DNA of 8,659 nucleotides from Alphaproteobacteria bacterium (GCA_018828205.1 JAHJWA010000288.1:1-8659); one strand, 5' to 3'; positions 1-6,824 are shown, numbered from the stretch's first letter. The notes: generated by a model from the letters alone, not told the origin. Made by a program: numbers and translations.

Positions 1-747
1 GATGCCTTCCGGATCGAGGGGCTGGGGCACAATGTCGATTTCCTCAGCGCGATCATGCAGCATCCGCGCTTCCGCGCCGGGGAGCTGACCACCGGCTTCA
101 TCGCCGAGGAATATCCCGAGGGCTTCGAGGGCGCCGCAACCTCGGATGAACTCAGGCGCGGGCTCGCCGCGGTGGGCGGGATCATCGCCACCGCCGATGC
201 CGACCGCGCCGGCCGGGTCGACCAGCAGCTCAACGGTTCTCCCTATGCGCCGGGCGAATGGACGGTGCGGATCGCGGGCAAGGACTACAAGGTCGAGCTC
301 GAGGAAGACGCGATCAGCGTCGATGGCGAACCCGTGGAGCTCGAGATGGAATACACGCCGGGCGAACGCGTGGTCGAAGTCGAGCTCGAAGGAGAATCGC
401 TCACCCTGCAGCTCGCGCCCACCCGCGGCGGCTATGCGGTGACCACGCGCGGGGCGAAGCACGCTTTGCGGATCCTCCAGACCCGCGTCGCGCATCTCGC
501 CGATCACATGATCGAGAAGATCCCGCCGGATCTGTCCAAGCTGCTGATCTGCCCGATGCCGGGCCTGCTGGTGAAGCTGCATGTCGCCGAGGGCGACAAG
601 GTCCAGCCGGGTCAGCCGCTCGCCACGGTCGAGGCGATGAAGATGGAGAACATCCTGCGCGCCGAGAAGGAAACGACCGTGGGCAAAATCAACGCCGAGG
701 AAGGCGACAGCCTGGCGGTGGACCAGGTCATCCTCGAGCTGGAATGA
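1..747 (+). CDS. pccA: Propionyl-CoA carboxylase alpha subunit, C-terminal part (5' end outside window)
   Basis: This is the last 248 residues of a biotin-dependent acyl-CoA carboxylase alpha subunit, open from base 1 to a TGA at 745. The first visible residues (DAFRIEGLGHNVDFLSAIMQ) and the following HPRF...TTGFIAEEYP are typical of PccA at the end of its biotin carboxylase domain. A beta-rich linker (BT) domain follows. The biotinyl/lipoyl domain starts around ICPMPGLLV and carries EAMKMEN, whose lysine (codon 214 of the fragment, bases 640-642) is the expected biotinylation site. By family knowledge PccA carboxylates its own biotin with ATP and bicarbonate and passes CO2 to the PccB subunit, making methylmalonyl-CoA in the cytoplasm. 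The PccA-type linker argues against methylcrotonyl- or acetyl-CoA carboxylase. Roughly the first two thirds of the protein lie upstream. The next gene, csaA, follows after 15 bases and is probably co-transcribed. Confidence 0.95.
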   Translation, partial: DAFRIEGLGHNVDFLSAIMQHPRFRAGELTTGFIAEEYPEGFEGAATSDELRRGLAAVGGIIATADADRAGRVDQQLNGSPYAPGEWTVRIAGKDYKVELEEDAISVDGEPVELEMEYTPGERVVEVELEGESLTLQLAPTRGGYAVTTRGAKHALRILQTRVAHLADHMIEKIPPDLSKLLICPMPGLLVKLHVAEGDKVQPGQPLATVEAMKMENILRAEKETTVGKINAEEGDSLAVDQVILELE

Positions 748-762
748 GCGGGCGGGCGCGGC

Positions 763-1134
763 ATGCATCTCCACCACGCGCCTGACCAGCCGCCTGCGCC
801 GACCATCGATTTCGCGCAGTTTCTCGCGGTCGACATCCGCGTCGGGACGATCCTGACCGCGGAGGCTTTCCCCGAGGCGCGCAAGCCGTCCTATCGGCTG
901 GTGGTGGATTTCGGACCCGGCATCGGGACGAGGAAAAGCTGCGCGCAGATCGCTGCCAATTACGCGCTGGAGGAACTGCCCGGGCGGCAGGTCGCCGCGG
1001 TGGTCAATTTCCCGCCGCGCCAGATCGGGCCGGCGATGTCCGAAGTGCTGGTGCTGGGCTTTGCCGATGCCGCGGGCGAGGTGGTGCTGTTCGCCCCCGA
1101 TGCGGCGGTGCCCAACGGGTCGCGCCTGTTCTAG
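763..1134 (+). CDS. csaA: CsaA-like tRNA-binding domain protein
   Basis: A 123-residue single-domain OB-fold protein of the CsaA type, related to the anticodon-binding domains of MetRS and Trbp111. Recognisable blocks are VDIRVGTI (23-30), PEARKPSY (37-44), SCAQIAANY (59-67), VVNFPPRQIG (80-89), SEVLVLG (93-99) and VPNGSRL near the C-terminus. Family members are about 110 residues long; the extra length here is a loose N-terminal segment before residue 17. CsaA homologues are dimers that bind tRNA-like RNA. The Bacillus protein has been reported as a secretion-related chaperone, so the cellular role is uncertain. The start is the first ATG after the pccA stop in this frame; only a weak purine-poor leader precedes it. 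The gene sits 15 bases after pccA and its TAG is 3 bases from the convergent aroB stop. Confidence 0.9.
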   Translation: MHLHHAPDQPPAPTIDFAQFLAVDIRVGTILTAEAFPEARKPSYRLVVDFGPGIGTRKSCAQIAANYALEELPGRQVAAVVNFPPRQIGPAMSEVLVLGFADAAGEVVLFAPDAAVPNGSRLF

Positions 1135-1137
1135 ACC

Positions 1138-2247
1138 TCAGTGGCTGCGCAGCTGCTCGTCGAGGAACAGCGCCACATCGTCCAGCGCGACTTCGCGGTC
1201 GAGATAGGCTTCTCCGATACCGCGCAGCAGCACGAAGGGCAGGGTGCCCGCATCCATCTTCTTGTCGTGCAGCATGTGCCCGACCAGCGCTGTGCCATCG
1301 CAATCGAGCGCCAGCGCCGCGATTTCCGAAGCCAGGCCGGCGGCGTCGGTCGCCGAGGTGATGCGTTCGGCGTCCGCCGGCGACAGGTGCCCGAGCCGCG
1401 CCGAATAGCGCGCCGCGAGCACCATCCCGAGCGCCACCGCCTCGCCATGCAGCAGGCGGTCTGAGAAGCCCGCCTCGGCCTCGAGCGCATGGCCGAAGGT
1501 GTGCCCCAGATTGAGCAGCGCGCGCGCGCCGCTGGTCTCGCGCTCGTCCTCGGCGACGATCCGCGCCTTGGCCGCGATGCTGATGGCGACCGCCTGTTCG
1601 AGCGCTTTTTCCTCGAGCGCCAGCACCTTGGGGCCATTGCCTGCCAGCCAGTCGAAGAATTGGGCATCGCCCAGCACGCCGTATTTGAGCACCTCGGCAT
1701 AGCCGGCGCGCAATTCGCGCGGCGGGAGCGTGGCGAGCGTGGCGAGATCGGCGAGCACCAGCGCGGGCTGGTGGAAGGCCCCGACGAGGTTCTTGCCCGC
1801 GGCGGTGTTGATCGCGGTCTTGCCGCCGACCGAACTGTCGACCTGCGCGAGCAAAGTGGTGGGGAGCTGGATGAAGCCGCAGCCGCGCTTGAGGATCGCG
1901 CAGGCGAAACCGGCGAGATCGCCGACCACTCCGCCGCCCAGCGCCAGCACATGATCGCCGCGCTCGACGCCTTGCGCCAGCAGCCAGTTGGTCAGCCGCT
2001 CGAGCTCGGACCAGGATTTGGACGCTTCGCCCGGCGCGACATCGTACCACAGCGCGGTCTGCCCGCTCCCCCGCAGCGCTTCGTCCAGCGCCGCGCCCCA
2101 CAGCCGGCGCGCGTTCGCGTCCGCCACCACCGGAACCGCGGGTTTGCGCAGCAGCGGTCCGGCAAGCTCGGGAAGCCGGGCCAGCAGTCCCGGTCCGACA
2201 TGCACCTTGTAGGAGCGACCGGCCAAATCGACGGGGATCACAGCCAT
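1138..2247 (-). CDS. aroB: 3-dehydroquinate synthase
   Basis: This 369-residue cytoplasmic enzyme converts DAHP to 3-dehydroquinate, step 2 of the shikimate pathway, using NAD and a divalent metal. Visible motifs are the NAD-binding glycine loop LALGGGVVGDLAGF (101-114), LPTTLLAQVDSSVGGKTAIN (128-147), and the metal ligands E185 (GYAEVLKYG), H249 (NLGHTFGHA) and H267 (LHGEAVALGM). KK 329-330 lies in the conserved HDKKMD segment. Length is normal for AroB. The frame stays open upstream into aroK, but the start at 2247 is preferred: it gives the usual AroB N-terminus (MAVIPVDL) and has a GGAGG ribosome site 10 bases upstream. The gene overlaps the end of aroK by 10 bases, which suggests translational coupling. 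Confidence 0.97.
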   Translation of the reverse strand: MAVIPVDLAGRSYKVHVGPGLLARLPELAGPLLRKPAVPVVADANARRLWGAALDEALRGSGQTALWYDVAPGEASKSWSELERLTNWLLAQGVERGDHVLALGGGVVGDLAGFACAILKRGCGFIQLPTTLLAQVDSSVGGKTAINTAAGKNLVGAFHQPALVLADLATLATLPPRELRAGYAEVLKYGVLGDAQFFDWLAGNGPKVLALEEKALEQAVAISIAAKARIVAEDERETSGARALLNLGHTFGHALEAEAGFSDRLLHGEAVALGMVLAARYSARLGHLSPADAERITSATDAAGLASEIAALALDCDGTALVGHMLHDKKMDAGTLPFVLLRGIGEAYLDREVALDDVALFLDEQLRSH

Positions 2248-2807
2248 GAATCGATCGCCTCCAGAATGCGCAGCGCGGTGGCGTTGTGCGGGCCATCGTC
2301 GGTCACGACATGGCAATCGGCCTGCGCATAGGAATCGCTGCGCTGCTCCTTGAGCGCGAGCAGGATGGCATGCGGATCGCCGTGGCGCAGCAGCGGCCGC
2401 GAATCGCGCCGCGCGGTGCGTTCGACCAAAGTCTCGATATCGCAGTCGAGCCAGACCGAGATCGCATGCTCGCGGATCAGCGCGCGGGTCTCGGGATCGA
2501 CGAAGGCGCCGCCCCCGGTCGCGATCACCCCGTGGGTCTCGCCCATCAGCCGCGCGATCACCCGCCGTTCGCCGTCGCGGAAATAGGGCTCGCCGAATTC
2601 GTCGAAGATCTCCGCCACCGAACGATCCGCCGCGCGCTCGATCTCCTCGTCGACATCGACGAAATCGACCCCGATAAGATTGGCGAGCCGCCGCCCGACG
2701 GTGGATTTGCCCACGCCCATCAGCCCGACGAGCACGATCGGGCGGTCGATCCGCCGCGCGATCCGCTCGATTTCCTGCGGGGATAGCCGTGGCGCGGTCT
2801 GGGTCAT
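2238..2807 (-). CDS. aroK: Shikimate kinase
   Basis: This 189-residue cytoplasmic kinase of the P-loop family phosphorylates shikimate at the 3-hydroxyl with ATP, step 5 of the shikimate pathway. Visible features are the Walker A loop GLMGVGKST (28-36), the DVD motif (51-53) with the shikimate-binding aspartate D53, R77 in FRDGE, the GGG triad (98-100), the lid arginine in SRPLL (R137), and the late RSDSYAQAD segment (R156, Y160). The first 20 or so residues are a short extension before the P-loop strand, common in alphaproteobacterial AroK. I chose the ATG at 2807. The open frame runs further upstream, but into the divergent intergenic region and the neighbouring coding sequence, where it lacks family features. 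aroK is the first gene of the aroK-aroB operon. Confidence 0.96.
   Translation of the reverse strand: MTQTAPRLSPQEIERIARRIDRPIVLVGLMGVGKSTVGRRLANLIGVDFVDVDEEIERAADRSVAEIFDEFGEPYFRDGERRVIARLMGETHGVIATGGGAFVDPETRALIREHAISVWLDCDIETLVERTARRDSRPLLRHGDPHAILLALKEQRSDSYAQADCHVVTDDGPHNATALRILEAIDSWL
2258..2262 (-). promoter_or_regulatory. Ribosome binding site for aroB, inside aroK
   Basis: On the minus strand these bases read GGAGG, 10 bases before the aroB ATG. The site lies within the last codons of aroK. It decides the aroB start at 2247 over longer in-frame alternatives and fits re-initiation or coupled translation of aroB after aroK. Confidence 0.75.
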
Positions 2808-2879
2808 TGCTGCATGGCCTAGAGATGGGCTATCGGGCAGGCAAGCATGGCACATATTGCACGGACTAAAGCTCAGATA
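2808..2879. promoter_or_regulatory. Divergent intergenic region between aroK and the miniprotein gene
   Basis: These 72 bases separate two divergent transcription units and must hold at least the proximal control signals of both. I see no convincing -35/-10 pair on either strand. Two imperfect inverted repeats are present. One, 2814-2833, forms an 8-bp stem (two G-U pairs as plus-strand RNA) closed by a GAGA loop. The other, 2841-2860, has arms GCAA..ATG and CAT..TTGC. Either could be a leader structure or an operator. The role is inferred from position only. Confidence 0.5.
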
Positions 2880-3014
2880 ATGAAGGGACAGCGTATCGGC
2901 ATGATCGCCGCGTTCATCCTCCTGTCGATCCTCCTGCTCGCCTGGTACGATGGCGGCGAAGAGGCGATGCGTCCAATCGAGCAGGCCGTTCCGCTGCCCG
3001 AGGGCGCCCGATGA
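2880..3014 (+). CDS. Small single-pass membrane protein (44 residues), uncharacterised
   Basis: A short open frame from ATG 2880 to TGA 3012-3014 encodes 44 residues. A short positive N-terminus (MKGQR) is followed by a strongly hydrophobic helix (about residues 6-22, GMIAAFILLSILLLAWY) and a DGGEEAMRPIEQ-type acidic and proline-containing tail ending PLPEGAR. The positive-inside rule predicts a single-pass inner-membrane protein with the tail in the periplasm. Its stop overlaps the start of the next gene in an ATGA arrangement, a strong sign that it is translated and coupled to the 617-residue exported protein. The first five codons could instead be skipped for the internal ATG at codon 8, but that would shorten the membrane helix. 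No good Shine-Dalgarno is seen. I do not recognise a named family. It is too short for many gene finders and may be unannotated in related genomes. Confidence 0.7.
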   Translation: MKGQRIGMIAAFILLSILLLAWYDGGEEAMRPIEQAVPLPEGAR

Positions 3015-4864
3015 CGCGCGGCTGGCTGGCCAGCGGCGTGGCGCTGCTGGCGCTGGGCTCGACATTCGCGCTGGCGCAGGGGCAGCCTGCGGACCTGCTG
3101 CCGCCCGGCTTCGACACGCCCGCGCCCGCGCCCACGCCCACTCCGCCCCCGGCACCCGCTCCCGCGCCGCGGCCCACCGCCGCGCCATCGCCGGGATCCG
3201 CTCCGGTTGCGCAGCCGGGCGAGGTGGTGCAGCCGCTTCCTTCCGCGCCAGCGGACAGCTCTTCTGCCGGCGATCTCGACGATCTGCCGACGCTGCGCGA
3301 ACTCGAGAACATGTCGACCGACGAGCTCGACGAATTGCTCGGGTTGAAACCCAAATTCGACATCCCGCCCGCCGCGCGCCGCTCGACCGAGCGGGTGGGG
3401 ATCATCGACCCGCAGGAAGGCGGCATGCCGGTGGGCTCGCTCGCCAACCAGCCCGCCGCGCTGGTGCGCGCGGTGCTTGCGGGGACCGACGGCCAGCTGG
3501 TGTCGCGCTGGGGTCATATCCTGCTGCGCCGCGCGCTTGCCAGTCGGCTCGCCGCCCCCGCGGGGATGGACCCGGTCGAATTCGCCGCATTGCGCGCCGG
3601 CCTGCTCAACCGGATGGGTGAGCACACCGCCGCCCGTTCGCTGGTGCAGGATGTCGACACCGCCGACTATTCCAGCAGTCTCACCAGCGCCGCGCTCGAC
3701 GCCTATATCGGGACCGCCGATATCGTCGGGGCCTGCCCGGCGGTCCGGCTGTCGCGCGAGGACCGCGAAGGCGGCGAGTGGCGGATGCTGCAGGCGATCT
3801 GCAACGCCTATGCCGGCGAGGAGACGCGCGCGGGCAACGATCTGCGGCGGTTGATGAATTCGGGCGCGGTGCCGCGGATCGATTCGCTGCTGGCCCAGCG
3901 TTTTGCGGGTGCCGCAGGCGCCGGGCGCCGCGCGGTCAATATCGAGTGGAACGATGTCGAGGAGGTCACCCCGTGGCGCTTCGCGCTCGCCAATGCGCTG
4001 GGCGTCGAAATCCCCGAGGGGCTTGCCGGATCGCTCTCGCCCGCGCTGCAGCGCCAGACCGCCACCGCGCCGATGCTGCCGCTGCTGCAGCGTGTCGGCG
4101 GGGCGGATCTGGCCGCGGAAGCCGGGATTCTCTCGTCCGAGGCGATGATCGATCTCTATTCGCAAATCTATGCGCTCGACGATGGCGAGAGCGACGCGCG
4201 GACCGTCGCGGCGCAGCTGCGCAACGCCTATGTCGACTCCGATCCCGCGGCACGGCTCGCCGCCTTGCGCACGATCTGGGGCGATGCGCGCGGCGAGGAC
4301 TTCGGACCCTTCGTGCTCACCGCCTATGCGGCGGCGCGGATGACCCCCGACGAGGCCTTCGCGGAGGATGCCGCGGCGCTGATCTCGTCGATGCTCGCCG
4401 CCGGGCTCGACCGCGATGCGCAGCGCTGGATCCCCGTGGTCGAGGACGGCAGCCTTGCCTGGGCCATCCTCGCGGTGGCGACCCCGGGCGCCGCGGCGAG
4501 CGTGGGCGGCGGCGACATCGCGAGCTTCCTCGACGGCGACACCAGCGAGGGCCGGCTCAAGTCGCGCCTGCTGCTGGCGGGACTGGCCGGGCTGGGACGG
4601 ATCGACCCTGCGGATGCGGGCGATTATGGCGAGGATCTGCGGATCAATCTGGACCGCCGGAGCGCCTGGACCAATCGCATTGCGCAGGCCGCGCAGGCCG
4701 ACAACCAGGCGCTGGTCGCTTTCCTCGCCGGGCTGGGGATGCAGGGCGAAGGCTGGGAGCGGATGACCGCGCTGCATCTCTATCACATCGTCAGCGCGCT
4801 CGACGCGGTGGGGATGAACGCCGAGGCACGGATGATCGCCGCCGAGGCGGTCGCGCGCGCCTGA
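3011..4864 (+). CDS. Exported protein with Pro-rich linker and helical body, function unknown
   Basis: A 617-residue protein of unknown function. Residues 1-22 form a Sec signal peptide (WLASGVALLALGS core, AxA-type cleavage after A22), so it should be periplasmic or envelope-associated. Residues 31-82 are a low-complexity linker rich in Pro, Ala and Thr. An acidic helix (about 87-112, DLDDLPTLRELENMSTDELDE) follows. The rest, about 120-617, is rich in Ala, Leu and Arg and reads as successive amphipathic helices, like an alpha-solenoid, although no canonical TPR signature is clear. The only two cysteines, C242 and C264, lie 22 residues apart and could form a disulfide. No catalytic motif is evident. 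The start ATG overlaps the stop of the miniprotein gene, and xerD follows after 19 bases, so these genes are probably one transcript. My impression is of a conserved sphingomonad hypothetical protein, but this is unverified. Confidence 0.85.
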   Translation: MTRGWLASGVALLALGSTFALAQGQPADLLPPGFDTPAPAPTPTPPPAPAPAPRPTAAPSPGSAPVAQPGEVVQPLPSAPADSSSAGDLDDLPTLRELENMSTDELDELLGLKPKFDIPPAARRSTERVGIIDPQEGGMPVGSLANQPAALVRAVLAGTDGQLVSRWGHILLRRALASRLAAPAGMDPVEFAALRAGLLNRMGEHTAARSLVQDVDTADYSSSLTSAALDAYIGTADIVGACPAVRLSREDREGGEWRMLQAICNAYAGEETRAGNDLRRLMNSGAVPRIDSLLAQRFAGAAGAGRRAVNIEWNDVEEVTPWRFALANALGVEIPEGLAGSLSPALQRQTATAPMLPLLQRVGGADLAAEAGILSSEAMIDLYSQIYALDDGESDARTVAAQLRNAYVDSDPAARLAALRTIWGDARGEDFGPFVLTAYAAARMTPDEAFAEDAAALISSMLAAGLDRDAQRWIPVVEDGSLAWAILAVATPGAAASVGGGDIASFLDGDTSEGRLKSRLLLAGLAGLGRIDPADAGDYGEDLRINLDRRSAWTNRIAQAAQADNQALVAFLAGLGMQGEGWERMTALHLYHIVSALDAVGMNAEARMIAAEAVARA

Positions 4865-4883
4865 CCGGGGCGGCGCGCCGGAG

Positions 4884-5771
4884 ATGAGCGCGATCGAGGA
4901 TTTCCTCGCCATGCTCGCCGCCGAGCGCGGCGCGGCGCGCAACACGCTGCTGGCCTATCGCCGCGATCTCGAGCAGGCCGAGGCGCTGGTGGGCGATCTG
5001 GCCGGTGCGCCGGCGGGCGATCTCGCAAGACTGGGCCAGGCATGGTCGGATCTCGCGCCGGCCTCGCTCGCGCGCAAGGCGTCGGCGCTGCGGCAGTTCT
5101 ACGGCTTTCTTGCCGAGGAGGGGCACCGCAGCGACGACCCCTCCCAGGCGCTCCCGCGCCCGCCCGCGCGGCGGCCGCTGCCCAAGATCCTCTCGCATGG
5201 CCAGGTCGAGGCTTTGTTCGCGCGCGCCGAACTCGAGGCGGGGGGCGATGAGCCGCAGGCGGTTCGCCAGCTGGTGCTGCTCGAATTGCTCTACGGCTCG
5301 GGGCTGCGCGCCACCGAGCTGGTCTCGCTCCCGCTCTCCGCCGTGCCGCGCGACGCGCCCTTCCTGACCGTGACGGGCAAGGGCGGAGCAACGCGCCTGG
5401 TCCCCGTAAGCGGCCGCGCCAAGCTCGCATTGGCTCGCTGGCTCGGGCTGCGGCCCGAAGGGACCGGGCCGGGCGCAAAGTTCCTCTTTCCCTCGCGGAG
5501 CGGGCATATCAGCCGGGTGCGGCTGTTCCAGATCCTCAAGCAGCTGGCGCTGCGCGCCGATCTCGACCCCGCCAAGCTCAGCCCGCACGTGTTGCGCCAC
5601 GCCTTCGCCACCCATCTGCTCGAGGGCGGAGCGGATCTGCGCGCGCTGCAGCTGCTGCTCGGCCACGCCGATATCGCCACCACGCAGATTTACACCCATG
5701 TCGATGCCGCAAGGCTGGTGCAGCTGGTCAACGAACGCCACCCGCTTGCGCGCTCGCGCAACAGCGACTAG
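4884..5771 (+). CDS. xerD: Site-specific tyrosine recombinase, XerD type
   Basis: A 295-residue integrase of the XerC/XerD size class. The N-terminal SAM-like core-binding domain (about 1-90) includes the typical NTLLAYRRDLE segment. The catalytic domain carries the full set: R142 (GSGLRATEL), K166 (VTGKGG), H235 and R238 (LSPHVLRHAFATHLL), H261 (LLGHADIATTQ) and the nucleophile Y270 (IYTHV). Residue spacing closely follows E. coli XerD. By family knowledge XerC and XerD act together at dif with FtsK to resolve chromosome dimers. The short, linker-poor form and its core-gene setting argue against a phage or integron integrase. Assignment as XerD rather than XerC is by sequence resemblance and is less certain than the family. 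It lies 19 bases after the exported-protein gene and 9 bases before accA. Confidence 0.9.
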   Translation: MSAIEDFLAMLAAERGAARNTLLAYRRDLEQAEALVGDLAGAPAGDLARLGQAWSDLAPASLARKASALRQFYGFLAEEGHRSDDPSQALPRPPARRPLPKILSHGQVEALFARAELEAGGDEPQAVRQLVLLELLYGSGLRATELVSLPLSAVPRDAPFLTVTGKGGATRLVPVSGRAKLALARWLGLRPEGTGPGAKFLFPSRSGHISRVRLFQILKQLALRADLDPAKLSPHVLRHAFATHLLEGGADLRALQLLLGHADIATTQIYTHVDAARLVQLVNERHPLARSRNSD

Positions 5772-5780
5772 CCCGCCGCG

Positions 5781-6725
5781 ATGATTTCCTACCTCGAATT
5801 CGAAAAGCCGGTCGCCGAACTGGAGACCCAGATCGCCGAACTGCGCGCCGCCGCCGATGGCGACGATGTCGATATCGGCGCCGAACTCGCTCGCCTCGAA
5901 GGCAAGAGCGCCGATCTGCTGCGGACGATCTATCAGTCGCTGACCCCGTGGCAGAAGACCCAGGTCGCGCGCCACCCCGCGCGGCCGCATTTCCGCGACT
6001 ATGTCGAGCACGCTTTCGACGAATTCGTGCCGCTCAGCGGCGACCGCAGCTTCGGCGACGATGCCGCCATTCTCGGCGGCTTCGCCAAGCTCGACGGGCG
6101 CAAGATCATGCTGATCGGCCACGAGAAGGGCAATGACACCGCCAGCCGGATCAAGCACAATTTCGGCATGGGCAAGCCCGAGGGCTACCGCAAGGCGATC
6201 CGGCTGATGGAGCTGGCGGGGCGGTTCGGCCTGCCGGTGGTGACGCTGGTCGATACTTCGGGCGCGTTCCCGGGGATCGAAGCCGAAGAGCGCGGCCAGG
6301 CCGAGGCGATCGCCCGCGCGACCGAGGCCTGCATCGCGCTGCCGGTGCCGATGGTCGCCGCGATCGTCGGCGAGGGCGGTTCGGGCGGGGCGGTGGCGCT
6401 GGCCAGCGCCGAGCGGGTGCTGATGTTCCAGCATGCGGTCTATTCGGTGATCTCGCCCGAGGGCTGCGCCTCGATCCTGTGGCGCACCGCCGAGAAGGCG
6501 CCCGATGCCGCCGAAGCGATGAAGGTGACGGCGCAGCATCTCGAGGCGCTGGGCGTGATCGACCGGATCGTGCCCGAGCCCGTGGGCGGCGCGCATCGCG
6601 ATCCGCGTGCGGCCGCCGAGGCGCTCGGCGCGGCGCTGGTGGAGGAGCTCGACACGCTCGGGACCAAGCCCGAATCCGAGCTCAGGCGGATGCGCGAAGA
6701 GCGCTTTCTTTCGATGGCCGGTTAA
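5781..6725 (+). CDS. accA: Acetyl-CoA carboxylase carboxyltransferase subunit alpha
   Basis: This 314-residue protein, close to the 319 of E. coli AccA, pairs with AccD to move the carboxyl group from biotin on AccB to acetyl-CoA, making malonyl-CoA for fatty-acid synthesis in the cytoplasm. The N-terminal helical segment (1-60, with LEFEKPVAELETQI) is typical. It is followed by the crotonase-like carboxyltransferase core with GHEKGND (113-119), HNFGMGKPEGYRKA (126-139), VDTSGAFPGI (157-166) and the glycine-rich oxyanion region GEGGSGGA (197-204), then VISPEGCASILWR (223-235). All expected motifs are intact. The start ATG is 9 bases after the xerD stop, with no strong ribosome site, which suggests translational coupling to xerD. 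accB, accC and accD are not in the window. Confidence 0.97.
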   Translation: MISYLEFEKPVAELETQIAELRAAADGDDVDIGAELARLEGKSADLLRTIYQSLTPWQKTQVARHPARPHFRDYVEHAFDEFVPLSGDRSFGDDAAILGGFAKLDGRKIMLIGHEKGNDTASRIKHNFGMGKPEGYRKAIRLMELAGRFGLPVVTLVDTSGAFPGIEAEERGQAEAIARATEACIALPVPMVAAIVGEGGSGGAVALASAERVLMFQHAVYSVISPEGCASILWRTAEKAPDAAEAMKVTAQHLEALGVIDRIVPEPVGGAHRDPRAAAEALGAALVEELDTLGTKPESELRRMREERFLSMAG

Positions 6726-6798
6726 CCGCAGCCGAACCGGCGGAAAATTCTGTCGGGAACCAACCACTGCACCGCAGGATTTCGACTCCCGTAATCCA

Positions 6799-6824
6799 AT
6801 GCGCAGACGAACCGGTTTGCGCGT
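6799..6824 (+). other. Predicted RNA hairpin in the 5' leader of the M48 protease gene
   Basis: Arms GCGCAGAC (6801-6808) and GTTTGCGC (6815-6822) pair over 8 bp with one G-U pair and a 6-base loop. The stem extends by an A-U and a G-U pair to 6799/6824. It ends 7 bases before the Shine-Dalgarno. No T run follows, so it is not a terminator. A role in translation control, mRNA stability or protein binding is inference from position. Confidence 0.5.

Noticed and set aside
1489..2331. Plus-strand open frame of 280 codons opposite aroB
   Set aside because: aroB has all NAD and metal motifs on the minus strand; the plus frame shows no domain and also crosses the aroK-aroB junction.
2857..2881. 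TTGCAC and GATAAT as a sigma-70 promoter for the miniprotein gene
   Set aside because: Spacing is 13 bases rather than 16-18, and the -10-like element overlaps the start codon.
2808..3188. In-frame N-terminal extension of aroK up to 3188
   Set aside because: It would cross the divergent intergenic region and overlap two plus-strand genes; the family N-terminus fits the ATG at 2807.
3115..3240. Apparent tandem DNA repeat rich in CCC/GCG
   Set aside because: It is degenerate and explained by the Pro/Ala-rich protein linker; no fixed repeat unit is seen.
2873..4945. Very long open frame on the minus strand (about 690 codons) opposite the exported-protein gene
   Set aside because: It is antisense to a gene with a signal peptide and operon overlap. 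Its translation is Arg/Gly/His-rich with no family motif, as expected from high third-position G+C.
4884..5771. Phage or genomic-island integrase
   Set aside because: Size, residue spacing and position between core genes fit Xer recombinase; no tRNA, attachment site or cargo genes are nearby.
6719..6743. Possible rho-independent terminator after accA
   Set aside because: A 10-base palindrome with no loop and a weak 4-bp hairpin are present, but no T tract follows.
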